This document shows, in pieces, positions 10,901 through 19,304 of a stretch of 64,000 nucleotides of DNA. A model generated the notes under the pieces. The model worked only from the letters and a program-made list of their open reading frames with translations. It was not told where the DNA came from and did not search any database. Position numbers and translations under genes: made by a program. Position 1 is the stretch's first letter; every line of letters starts with the position of its first letter. This DNA comes from Choristoneura fumiferana (Eukaryota; Arthropoda; Insecta; Lepidoptera; Tortricidae): the NCBI RefSeq assembly GCF_025370935.1, contig NC_133473.1, forward strand, positions 1,736,756 through 1,800,755. Reading direction: 5' to 3'.

Positions 10901-12038
10901 CGCTGCCGTTCGGGCCGCTCGGCATGCCGCCCTTCCCTCTGATGCAGCCGCCGCTCATGCAGCCGCCCCAGCTGCCAGGTATCTCCAATCATTGTTTGGG
11001 TCAGGCCTTCCTTTGCCTTCGTCCACATCATTGAACCACAGATGTAGTGAGTTCCGTCGTGTTTTCTCGGAAACGTTCGTATTTGTCAGTCTTCATGGGT
11101 ATTAAGACAGCGTAGGAAAAGGTCGCATCGAGAGATTAATAATCTATATAGAGTAACTTAAGGTGATTTTATACCGGCGAGACGAGACGAGAATTGAAAT
11201 TTGTATAACGGCGCCCGCGAGTATGCATACAAGTTTCAATTCTCGTCTCGCCCCTCGCCCCGTCTGGTCTCGCCTCACCTTAAAATCACATTGGTTAAGA
11301 ATGGATTCGATTTTTGTTTAGGTACACTAAATTTTCTATAATATAATTTGATTGTGGGGGACCTGGCCGCCTCGACTTTTGGTGTCCAGTCATTGTGTGA
11401 TAGGTGGTACGGCGCGACAACGAGTGAACGTCGCGCAGTCCACGAATTTCCGAGTAGGGGAGGGATGAAGAGGGGGGGAGACGGGGGTTAGTACTGTTCT
11501 GACAGTGAAAATTATACCTTATGGAAAAAGCTAGTTACGCGGTATTGCAGTAGCAACGACGATATTAGTATGGATCACATTGTATTCGTGTTCATGACCC
11601 TTTAATTATCAAATAAAAGTATGTGAGTAGAAAAAAAAATCATAGTTGTGCAGTATTTTTCTCGTATCCATAGGTATGATGATGGGCTTCGACATGAACC
11701 AGTCCCTGTTTGGGCCACGACCTTCGCTCTACGACACTCACGTGCCTCTCGTACCCAGCCCTAAGCCGCGCCAGAATAAACGCCCCAACAACAACAAACA
11801 GAAACAGAACCAAAACCAGAACCAGAAGAATCAGAACCAGAGGAACCAGAACCAGCAGAACCAGAATCAGCAAAACCAGAATCAACAGAACCAGAGTCAA
11901 CAAAACCAGAACGAAACACAGAACCAGAGTAAACCGCCTGAGAAACCGGAGGAAAACGGGGCCGTGGCTAAGAAGAAGGAAGAGTTGGATGAATTAGCGT
12001 TGTTAGGCATCGACGCCGGCGATGTGGCCGGCATGTAG
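1909..12038 (+). CDS. Lys/Arg/Ser-rich nuclear protein, 3' seven exons (5' end outside window)
   Basis: Seven exons join with matching phases: 1909-2091, 2376-2550, 2964-3118, 8574-8710, 10146-10297, 10791-10978 and 11674-12038. Together they encode the last 450 residues. Order along the protein: a basic KKKEK/poly-Ser block, an RD/RE-repeat block, an RS-like segment ending in RKMPFIG, KMPVYKNL followed by a charged helix (KKRREEMDAEIQKKVAEFKEKIA), a Pro-rich segment, a conserved-looking DFQDALDIIFPSEVKKQ block, then an Asn/Gln tract and the C-terminus LLGIDAGDVAGM. RS/RD-rich proteins of this type are usually nuclear and associate with RNA or splicing factors. I weakly recall insect 'zinc finger matrin-type CG9776-like' proteins with this layout; the zinc finger itself would lie upstream of the window, so the name is not given as a symbol. 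The intron at 3119-8573 is full of mobile elements. Exon chain confidence is high; identity is low. Confidence 0.8.
2589..2684. mobile_element. Palindromic hairpin MITE
   Basis: Arms GCGACCTGTTCCCTGTACCA and GTGCAGGGAACAGGTTGC fold back over about 95 bases. It begins about 40 bases after the donor at 2551. Confidence 0.75.
3158..3700. mobile_element. TIR element, about 540 bp
   Basis: Inverted ends GGCTATGGTCTCCT and AGGAGACCATAGCC bound an element with no coding capacity. It begins 40 bases after the donor at 3119. Confidence 0.65.
3701..4766. other. Intronic repeat-like DNA without a gene
   Basis: An inverted pair (TTTCTCAAAAAATTG near 3800 and CAGCTTTTTGAGAAA near 4125) suggests another decayed TIR element at about 3735-4190. 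No coding signal. Confidence 0.4.
4767..5099. mobile_element. GC-rich MITE
   Basis: Ends GGGCCCTCGCCG and GGGCGAGGGCTC are inverted. The inside is rich in CTAACGCGC-type short repeats. Confidence 0.6.
5104..5337. mobile_element. MITE with 20-bp inverted ends
   Basis: Ends GGCCCCATACACGGTACGAT and ATCGTACCGTGTATGGGGCC are exact reverse complements. Internal GATCGATCGT-like runs repeat the motif. It abuts the previous GC-rich MITE. Confidence 0.8.
5338..5912. other. Intronic DNA without a gene
   Basis: AT-rich, with a GC-rich patch at 5695-5765. No exon or defined repeat recognised. Confidence 0.4.
6384..6537 (+). mobile_element. Poly(A)-tailed SINE/LINE 3' end, truncated
   Basis: Matches the 3' half of the element at 8771-9048, from TTACTGGCACTTGAGG through GGGCGGTGGTGATCTCTT to an A-run. 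Confidence 0.8.
6850..6996 (+). repeat. Interspersed repeat, copy 1
   Basis: Shares GCAAATGTGATGAAAA and CGTTCGTAATTCCTTATTTA with 51238-51435, where the middle is longer. Class unknown. Confidence 0.65.
7222..7409 (+). CDS. Possible alternative 3'-terminal exon of the Lys/Arg/Ser-rich gene
   Basis: An open frame runs from an acceptor (TTGGTTGCAG) to TGA. It reads through an Ala/Gly repeat (GAGAVAGAGAGAG) into a non-repetitive segment, SEFVAHDRADIFGESMASL then RDKINSFLDERYTGMDWSL. The first AATAAA begins on the last base of the stop codon (7409-7414). The exon needs an incoming phase of 1, which is what the donor after 3118 supplies, so splicing 3118 to 7222 would give a shorter isoform lacking everything after KMPFI. 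The match in phase has a one-in-three chance of being accidental, and the acceptor has a weak pyrimidine tract. It could equally be the last exon of a separate small gene. I do not recognise the sequence. Confidence 0.4.
7484..7599. mobile_element. Hairpin MITE with TACAGTC ends (family 1, copy 1)
   Basis: GTACAGTCGAGTTCGTAAAC folds onto TTATGAACTCGACTGTAC, with a second inner pair GATCAAAAATATCT/AGATATTTTTGATT. Copies at 24503-24598 and 58092-58221. Confidence 0.85.
7600..8573. other. Intron DNA before exon 8574-8710
   Basis: AT-rich. I see no exon or defined repeat. Confidence 0.5.
8771..9048 (+). mobile_element. Poly(A)-tailed SINE/LINE 3' end, longest copy
   Basis: About 278 bases from CAGGTGGTAGGACCTTGTGC to an A-run. 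Shortened or reversed copies are at 6384-6537, 16186-16277, 22905-23179, 31298-31391, 35046-35184 and 58581-58822. The poly(A) end and 5' truncations indicate retroposition; no reverse-transcriptase frame is present. Confidence 0.85.
9049..9771. other. Intron DNA without a gene
   Basis: Mixed composition. A short inverted stretch GACGTCGTATACCGACGGGAAGACGTC lies near 9660. No exon recognised. Confidence 0.4.
9772..10026. mobile_element. MITE with inverted ends
   Basis: GTACAATTCACATTAAGCGG pairs with CCGCTCAATGTGAATTGTAC at the other end; the next inner bases (ACCGGGC/CCCGGT) also pair. Its last four bases are shared with the next MITE. Confidence 0.8.
10023..10120. mobile_element. Hairpin MITE with TACAGTC end (family 2, copy 1)
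   Basis: GTACAGTCAAGTGCAAAAAT pairs with ATTTTTACACTTGAGTGTAC. It stops 25 bases before the exon at 10146. The second copy is 28269-28405. Confidence 0.8.
11158..11289. mobile_element. Hairpin MITE
   Basis: TTAAGGTGATTTTA and TAAAATCAC lie at the ends; the inner arms GAGACGAGAATTGAAA/TTTCAATTCTCGTCTC are exact complements. Confidence 0.75.
11774..11934 (+). repeat. Asn/Gln-coding microsatellite in the last exon of the Lys/Arg/Ser-rich gene
   Basis: A run of AAC/CAG/AAT/CAA codons gives alternating Asn and Gln (QNQNQ-type) over about 45 residues, broken by a few Lys, Arg and Ser. It is in frame in the terminal exon and followed by an acidic/basic conserved-looking C-terminus. Confidence 0.9.
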
Positions 12039-12150
12039 GCGTGATGGTGCATATCACAGGGATTGTATTATTAGAGCGCGAGGAGATTAGAAATGGAACG
12101 GGGGGCTATTACGAAATTCAAAAATCGAAGTTCGTATCGTACCGTCCCTA

Positions 12151-12351
12151 TCGAAAATACAAACTGAGACATGGATGCACAAAAAAACCTGAGATATGTG
12201 TGCATATGGGAAATTCGTGTCTTGACTCCTGTCCAGCGGTGGTGTAGGGGTGGCGCAGCACGGATTGCTGAGGACCTGGGTTCGATTCCCAGCGTTGGTC
12301 TCTTTTGCTGGTTTTTTTCTGTGCATCCATGTCTCAGTTTGTATTTTCGAT
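12151..12351 (+). mobile_element. tRNA-like unit between inverted arms (copy 1)
   Basis: Inverted arms TCGAAAATACAAACTGAGAC and its complement at the right end flank a 70-base tRNA-like core at 12231-12300. The core has an A-box-like TGGTGTAGGGG and a perfect B-box GGTTCGATTCC. Anticodon-arm stem CAGC/GCTG with loop ACGGATT. It lies just after the stop codon of the upstream gene and may be part of its 3' UTR. Confidence 0.85.
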
Positions 12352-14121
12352 ATGGTTTCACGGGATACCCGTAAAAGTAACGAATTTGGTGTTGAAATAA
12401 AAAATATAAAAGGACTCCAAAAACCAATCATAATCGTACCGTCCCTCTCAATCTCGTGTTAAAAATTATCAGCGTGAGCGGGACGGCAACATACGAAGTT
12501 CGAATTTTGTACTTCGTTGTACAGGGCCTTGAAATGCATGGGGAGCGATACGTATCGTTTTGTTTCGACGCTAACATAATATTTTATGACATTGTCTGTA
12601 TTTTTGAATCCCGTTCAAAACGTGGTCTTATAGGAAGGATCTTTTGCTGATTATTGTAGATATTATTGTAAGATAAGGATAGGGTTATTTCAGAATTTGC
12701 CAAAAAGTCAATATCAAAATTACAAAGTTAATCACGGGTATGATACAATTTGTAGGTTTTTTTTCCTTTGCAATAATTGAATTTGTAAATGGCTTATTGT
12801 GAAAAGATAGCCAAGCGCGGGACTGTCTCACGAAGGGTTTCGGTTCGTGACACTGGTTATTCAATATTAAAGAAGCTGAAAAAAGATTTTGGTACCTATG
12901 GAGTTAGGGGTCATCTTATTAACATTTTTGTATTGTTACAAAAAATCAGACTTTAAAAATCATATATTTAGCGACGTTGAAACCAAATAAATAAATAAAC
13001 ATCACGGGACAATTCAAACCAATTGACCTAGTCCCAAAGTAAGCAAAAGTATATAATAAATAATTAAATTAGTATGTGGACTCGATTATGTATTTTTTTT
13101 TTAATCAACAGCGAATCCATACCATTATATGTATTGTATGATTGTTTCATACAATTTTTATTTAGTAAAGCTAGATATTTTTTTACGGAACAGAAAAGCT
13201 GTTATTGACTTATTTATCAAAATTGTATCGGCAAGTATAATTTTTGTAATACTTAACGTATTTCTTATAGTGTTAGGTTTCTGTTCTAAGTTCCTCCGTG
13301 ATTTCAATTAATATGTATTTTTGTATCGAGGCAAGTGTTAGTAAATGAAGTGAATTTATTACATTTATCGGTGATTTATTTCTCACTCGCTCGCGTTAGC
13401 CTAGCCATCAGATCTGGCAGTTAGTTTACTAAATACCCTTGGGAATTTTTATGTTGTATGACAAACTGCTGCTCAAGTGCAAAAATCAAATCGAGTGGTT
13501 TTTATTTGTGTTTAAGTAACGCACTCGTGCAAAATTTCATCTCTAAGCAGTAAATATTTTGTGATTTTACATGGATCTCATGGGAATATCGAGATAAAAA
13601 CTAGCCAGTGTTATTCCAGCTATCTCTATATACCAAATTATTTACATCCAAATCCATCCGACCGTTTTCACGTGCAAGATTAACAAACACACCACACTCG
13701 TCTCATATTAGCAAAATGTAAGGTCAGAGTATAGCAAGATGGGACTCTGGGACTTCTTTTTTTGAGATTTTTTCGAACCTTTCTAATCAAATGCCGAGTC
13801 TCGTGGTCCAAATTTAATTTTTTTCAACGTTCTTTTTATATGGAGCAAGACAAGATCTACGACTTTGTATAAATAATATGTATACATTTTAGAATGTATA
13901 AAGTAAGCATAAAATAAAATTGCTGTAAAATCACCTGATAAGAAAATATGATTGGAAAGTGTCATCATAGATATCGAGTCGAATAAATAGTTCGAAAAAC
14001 ATATTTTTTTATTAAACTGCAAAACGTGTACTAGGAAAAATTACACGTTTTGAACATATTTACGGTTCTTTCATCATCCAAAAATCAACGTTAGTTCTCT
14101 GAGTAGTCTGTGCAAACATCA
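12352..14121. other. Intergenic AT-rich DNA
   Basis: No gene seen. A fragment at 12340-12430 is shared with 56390-56460 and 57365-57435 (outer flank of the tRNA-like family). A fragment near 12430-12520 (CGAAGTTCG...GTACTTCG) belongs to the family at 14122-14240. Confidence 0.5.
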
Positions 14122-14240
14122 GCAGGGCTACTCCGAAACTCGAAGTTCGTGTCGTGCTGTCCCTCTGACACTTATACTATTTAATACGAGAGTGAGAGGG
14201 ACCGCACGACACGAACTTCGAGTTCCGGAGTAGCCCTGCA
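14122..14240. mobile_element. Hairpin MITE
   Basis: GCAGGGCTACTCCG and CGGAGTAGCCCTGC end a nearly perfect palindrome; the inner arms contain CGAAGTTCGTGTCGTGC and its complement. Decayed relatives lie at 12430-12520 and 52500-52610. Confidence 0.85.
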
Positions 14241-14244
14241 TACT

Positions 14245-14438
14245 TAAGGTAGGCGTCCACTTATCCGCATCGTACGCTTCGGACGTATCGGATTTGTTGC
14301 TTTGTAAAGAAATGTGCGATGCTTACGATGCGGACAGGTGGACGCACTTATATGAGTTTCTATACAAAGAATACTACGATCCGTTGCGTGTGATGCGTCC
14401 GATGCGTACGATACCGACAAGTGGACGTTTACCTTTAG
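14245..14438. mobile_element. MITE with inverted ends
   Basis: AGGTAGGCGTCCACTT pairs with AAGTGGACGTTTACCT; inner repeats of GCGGAC/GTACGATGCG type. It ends about 160 bases before the orphan GNMT-like exon. Confidence 0.7.
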
Positions 14439-14598
14439 GCGCTGTCGCCTGCGAAAACAGATGACGCTTTTAAAGTGTGCCCCCTCTGGCCGACGGTTAA
14501 CCCAGTGTTGCCAGGACCAGATTTTTAACTGCGCGCCAGACCACCGTTCTTGCTTGCAACAACTGTACTCTAGTCACAGAATAAAATAATAGTACAAG

Positions 14599-14706
14599 AT
14601 GTTCTGGGTAGACGAAATCGACATGACTCCGGACGAAGTGATCTCCGAGGATAATTTAGTGCCAGACCAATACGAAGATGGGAAAGCGGCGGAGTACTGG
14701 GACAAG
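14599..14706 (+). CDS. Orphan first exon resembling glycine N-methyltransferase
   Basis: An ATG opens 36 codons ending at a good donor (GACAAG|GTAGGT, phase 0). The end of the peptide, VPDQYEDGKAAEYWDK, matches the GNMT N-terminal signature found in the neighbouring gene (MDQYADGKAARVWKK), which sits at the same distance from the start codon. It is not an upstream exon of that gene: joining it to the acceptor before 19305 reads TAA immediately. I found no exon between 14707 and 19298 with the S-adenosylmethionine motif expected next. It is either a remnant of a tandem GNMT-like duplicate, or the first exon of a methyltransferase whose other exons are too diverged for me to see. Confidence 0.45.
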
Positions 14707-15315
14707 GTAGGTACCTAACAGTTTATTATTACACCATTTACACCTGCCTTTTAATTTAAAAAGGAAGAACAAATCGAATGTTACAGAACTCTGTTAAGTA
14801 AAAGTCCAACAGACGGGACCCATTACTAAGATTTTTTTCTCCCCTCCCATTCCTCTGAGTTGGTCGCGATTTTGAATGGGGTCCCGCCTTTGGGGTTAAA
14901 GCCTTCCGTTCCACGCTGCACACCGTGTAGTGTACGCCGACTTTACGCGGCCAGGGTACAATTCGGACCGTTTGTTTTATATCTATGTCGTACAGAAAGA
15001 CGCAAACGAAATAAAATAACACAAATTAGGGTGACGGCACCAATTATAGTTCCAACGGAAGACCAGCGTCGGCCGCAAGGTTGACATCATGCTGAGTTGG
15101 GACCATTTCGTGACAAAATTTATTTCCTTTTTTCTTTTTCTTTTATTTGTAAAAAATGTCACGAATAAATGTTTTTCTTTCTTTCTTTCTTTCTAATTAT
15201 GGACATGTTAAGCACAGTAGTACCAGCACAAATAAATATTTTACTCCATTGGAGGACAATTTCGCCAGTGTCTAGTAGGTTTTGCATAAAAAAAAAACAA
15301 AAATAGCCTAATGGG
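14707..15315. other. Region after the orphan exon
   Basis: No further exon of the orphan gene recognised. A (TTTC)n microsatellite lies at about 15175-15196. Confidence 0.5.
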
Positions 15316-15443
15316 CGAATGATGAATGTTAACTGGCGGTTAGGTGTGATGCCGTCTATTTGTTTTGTTCGAATAGACGGAGACGGCATCACATTTAACC
15401 GTCGGTTACCGCTAATCAATGGATGGTGATGCACAGCCCCTAA
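15316..15443. mobile_element. Palindromic MITE, GGGGCTGTTTCACCATC family, diverged copy
   Basis: The core GTGATGCCGTCTATTTG/AGACGGCATCACATTTAACC and the right end are shared with the sharp copies at 30934, 33077, 55001 and 55396, but the outer arms have drifted. Confidence 0.8.
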
Positions 15444-15902
15444 ACTGATTAAAAATATTTTGACTTTGACCGCAACTAGGTTGGTAAGTTTCATTGCTAA
15501 GTTCATGGGAGTGGCTTGAACAAATCTTATTGAAATAAAATCAGTTAAAACCGGATTTTTATCACATCTAACTTATTATCGGCTCTATATAAAACAAAAC
15601 ACTATTCAAACGAATCAACCAACTTACCAAGACAAATCACCAAATATTTTTGATTTAACCTAGTCTTTAGTCCGTGGTGTTAGAGTCGTGAATTAGAATT
15701 GTGTTGGTAGCGATCGTTAATTTTAAATTGGTGTTGATTGAACGTGACTTGAGACCGTATCGTGAGATGTGTGACGTCACTGCCCGGTTGTAGGTACAAT
15801 CTTTCAAAGTAGGTAACTAGGTAAACAAGGCTTCATAATTATTAAGTTTTTTTTATGTGTCTATTATAATACTAATACTCCAAACAAGGAAAGATGCCGG
15901 TA

Positions 15903-16040
15903 GTACAGTCAACGTCATAAATAGTGATCATTTCTGTACCTTTTCGCTTTCAGGCGTTACACAATTTCGTATGGCTTTTCCAACATGACGTAAAGTGACA
16001 AGGTACAAAAGTGATCACTTATTTATGATGTTGACTGTAC
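15903..16040. mobile_element. Hairpin MITE with TACAGTC ends (family 5)
   Basis: GTACAGTCAACGTCATAAAT pairs with ATTTATGATGTTGACTGTAC; inner arms AGTGATCA/TGATCACT. About 138 bases, single copy in the window. Confidence 0.85.
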
Positions 16041-16185
16041 ATTATATTTATAAGATCGCGGGTGAGGAAAGTAATTGTTTTAGTTCTTTATAACTTACAT
16101 TGTTGTCCGTCTGTCGACTCTTTTTCTCAGGAACGCGAGAAATTATATCCAGGTGGCATTTACATTAATTAAATACTCAGCTCTG

Positions 16186-16277
16186 CTACCCAATGCTGTA
16201 GGTGTCCATGGGCGGCGGTGATCACTTACCATCAGGTAACCCGCATGCTCGTTTTCCAGCTATTTGATAAAAAAAAA
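16186..16277 (+). mobile_element. Poly(A)-tailed SINE/LINE end, short copy
   Basis: Shares GGGCGGCGGTGATCACTTAC and an A-run with 8771-9048; strongly diverged. Confidence 0.7.
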
Positions 16278-19025
16278 TCAGTCATTTAAAAAGGTTTTAC
16301 TGTGTTAGTTACCATACCATACAAAAGTCAAAAGTCGAGCCGTTAAACTCTAGTGGCGCTTTGTTAACAGACTGAGTTGGAAATTAAATGTGGCATTACG
16401 TATAGGGAAAAAGTCGTTAGTGTATTAAATCGATCAGGGTTTTCTGAGTGACATTAGTAACTAATAGGAAATGCGTAGGTACGATTTGTCACCAATATTC
16501 TGAATTGTATATTTTGCATTGCTCTCCTTATAAATTGATTAAGTAATAGCCACGACTCTTCTTACTCGGTGGTATTATGCCCGGCACGCACCACAGAATA
16601 AGTACAAGTAAGTTTCATCCTCACAAATATGACCCATAGTTTAGATGACATCCATAATCAGCCGGAAGACGTCCACTTTTGAACAAAAGCCTCCCCCTCA
16701 GAACGCCAGAATGAACGTCAACTCGCCACTTCTATCCACCAGTTGCCCGCAACTCGCGATGTCGACAATCCACCTAGCAACTTGTCTTGCCCGGCCTTGT
16801 AATGCTTGTCGCTTCGTCTTCCGATCTTAGTCGCCACTCGAAGACCTTTCTCCCTCAACGGTCATCTGTTCTTCGAACATGTGGCCCGCCCATTGCCACT
16901 TCAACTTGCATATTATTCGAGCTATGTGAACTTTAGTTCTCCACGTGAATTTCCGTATTCTGGATTCTATCGGGCAAATAAACTCCAAGCATAGCTCTCT
17001 CCACAGCTCAACCGTGACTCTGAGCCTCTCCAAGAGCCTAGACCAGCAGTTAAGGACCACGTCCACGATATATGAAACAATAATTTTAAGCTCTACAAAA
17101 TTGTATAGCTGCAAAATTATTGTCTGTATTTTTGTGACGTAGAGCTCGCCCAGCTTTCTCACATCCTCCATCTTTAAGTTTTCTTAAAGAAGTTTTTAGC
17201 TCTCATAACTTTGGTCTGATATAATCTTCTGTAGCTAAATAGGTTAGGTTGCCGATTTGCATTGCTGAATGCTGATATATTTCCCGACAGATTTTTAACA
17301 GAAATTTCTCATTGCATTCTTCAATGTGATAGTGATAGAGAAACAAGCCCGCTCGCACGCGATATCACTTAGCCGGTGTCAAATTAGGCTTATTTATCCC
17401 ATACCTACATCCACATCATAATTATGCAAGTGATAAACATACATCTCGCAAAGCAGAGCGGTGTTTTCGCATATTATTGTCGCGGTCGGCTTCGCGGGAA
17501 GTCGTGTTTCGTGAGTGCCTGATATTGCATCATACTGTACTGTGAGTGGTGTTTACGATTTTAACGCGTAACTTCGAAATAATTTGCTAGGTATAGATTT
17601 ACGGTTTGCTTTAATGTTATTTATAATTGGTGTATTTACTTACCTCCATACTGCGATGTGTAATTAAGAAATAGAGAATGAGCCACTGTGGAACCTTTTA
17701 ACAGTAAAAGTCATAGTGACGTCACTCGTGTAGCATGACTCGATAAGGGAATTTATTGTGAAACACTGTGAGGATTTTCCATGGCGGGTCAGGAAGCAAA
17801 AGGTTCGGTGATAGGTACATGATGTGACCCCCTACCTACCCAATAATCGTATGTTCCGTAAAAACAATTTTATATATTTTTATTTACATATTTTATTTTA
17901 ATAAACAATTTAGGTATTCGCATTATTGCCCGCAGCTAGGTTTTACTACCGTACTTCGCGCAGGCGTCAGGCATTTCATCCTCACCACCTTGGTGATTGG
18001 CAATCTAGCACTCCGCTTTAAGCGAAAAATTTTCCACGCACGACTAATAAATTCTGGCCTAATCATGAAATGGCGGCGTTTCATGATATGCCTAGGAATT
18101 TCATGATCTGCCTAAATGTCAGTGATATTCTAGGCAAATCGTTAAACGGTGAGTTTTGAACGATGGCGGATGTCCCTTAGCCAATTCATGAAATGGCGCC
18201 ATTTCACGATATGCCTAGGAATTTCGTGATCTGGCGGATTTTACGATCAGCTGCCGACAGATACAAGTGCGACGTGGCGTTCATTGTGGCTTTTTAGGGG
18301 GCTTGTCCATCAGTAGACAGGTTCCGACTGATAACCCCCCCCTCCCCTCCCCCCTCCTCAATCAAGGACGAATTTAATTTATTTTGACATTGTATTTTAT
18401 TGATTGTTTTTTATATTTGCTTGTTTTTACAAATTTTGACGATCTCAGCATAAATTCTTATATAATCTGACTTAATGTATTTATATAATGTAATTGTTAT
18501 GTTGAGTGAATAAATAAACTAAACTAATGACGATGAATTTAGAAAATTGTGAAAAACATTTTCAGGGTGTTGGGGGCTGTGGGGTGCAAACTGACAAACT
18601 TATTATCCAACAATCTGCTGCAATATTTCCGATTAGGTACTTACAATTTTTTAATCTTGTATAACGTAAAGTTTATCTCAACGGTTCTGGTAAAATGTCT
18701 ATGTTTCGCTTCAAGTTAAATGATAAGACTGTTTCAAAACAATTTTAAGTATATTTTCATGCGATTTACTTTGTTTAATGGTTTTTCAAGTAAACTAAAG
18801 TAATACTACAATAAGTACAGGTACAGTCAACTACAAAGAGTTCAATACAGCTAAAGTTAAAAAAATATGTAGGTATACTTATGCACAACTCGATCCTTGT
18901 TTTTTGATTGCTCTTGTCTACCACTCAAAGTTTGACTGCCAGAGATCAACTCAGGGATAAGTCCGCCTTTGTACTTAAAACTTTTTTTTTCCGTAATCTT
19001 TTTGTGCAATAAAGAGTATAAACAT
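16278..19025. other. Gene-free stretch upstream of GNMT
   Basis: At 16640-16930 lies a decayed interspersed repeat related to 59085-59400 (CATCATCAGCCGGAAGACGT type). At 18060-18240, GAAATGGCG/ATGCCTAGGAATTTC is repeated. A C/T-only run is at 18335-18360. A CpG-rich patch ending in a donor-like GTTTC|GTGAGT at about 17460-17520 could be a non-coding first exon of GNMT; this is a guess. Confidence 0.4.
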
Positions 19026-19150
19026 TGAAAATACAAACTGAAATATAGATGCACAGAAAAACCAGAAAAATAAGACCAGCATTGGGAATCGAACCCAGGT
19101 CCTCGGTATGACCACTGCTGGTCAACGGTACAGACACGAATTTCCCCTAT
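19026..19150 (-). mobile_element. tRNA-like family, truncated copy
   Basis: Has the left arm GAAAATACAAACTGAAATAT and, on the minus strand at 19123-19074, a shortened tRNA-like core with stem GACCAGCA/TGCTGGTC and B-box GGTTCGATTCC. The D-arm region is deleted. Confidence 0.75.
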
Positions 19151-19304
19151 GCACCACATATCTTATAAACAAACAAACAAAACCTTACCGTTTTGTGAAT
19201 ACAGTCGTCTATATACAAATTTAAGTAACTTTGACCGTACCTATCGATATCCTGTAGCTAAAGTAAATAAAGTAAAGACAAAACTTCACCACTTTCAGTA
19301 AACA

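Noticed and set aside
11640..11903. Leu/Val-rich minus-strand frame
   Set aside because: It is the antisense shadow of the Asn/Gln tract of the plus-strand exon.
14860..15084. 74-residue open frame after the orphan GNMT-like exon
   Set aside because: No family resemblance, Arg/Pro/Cys-biased, no fitting acceptor; probably chance or a decayed repeat.
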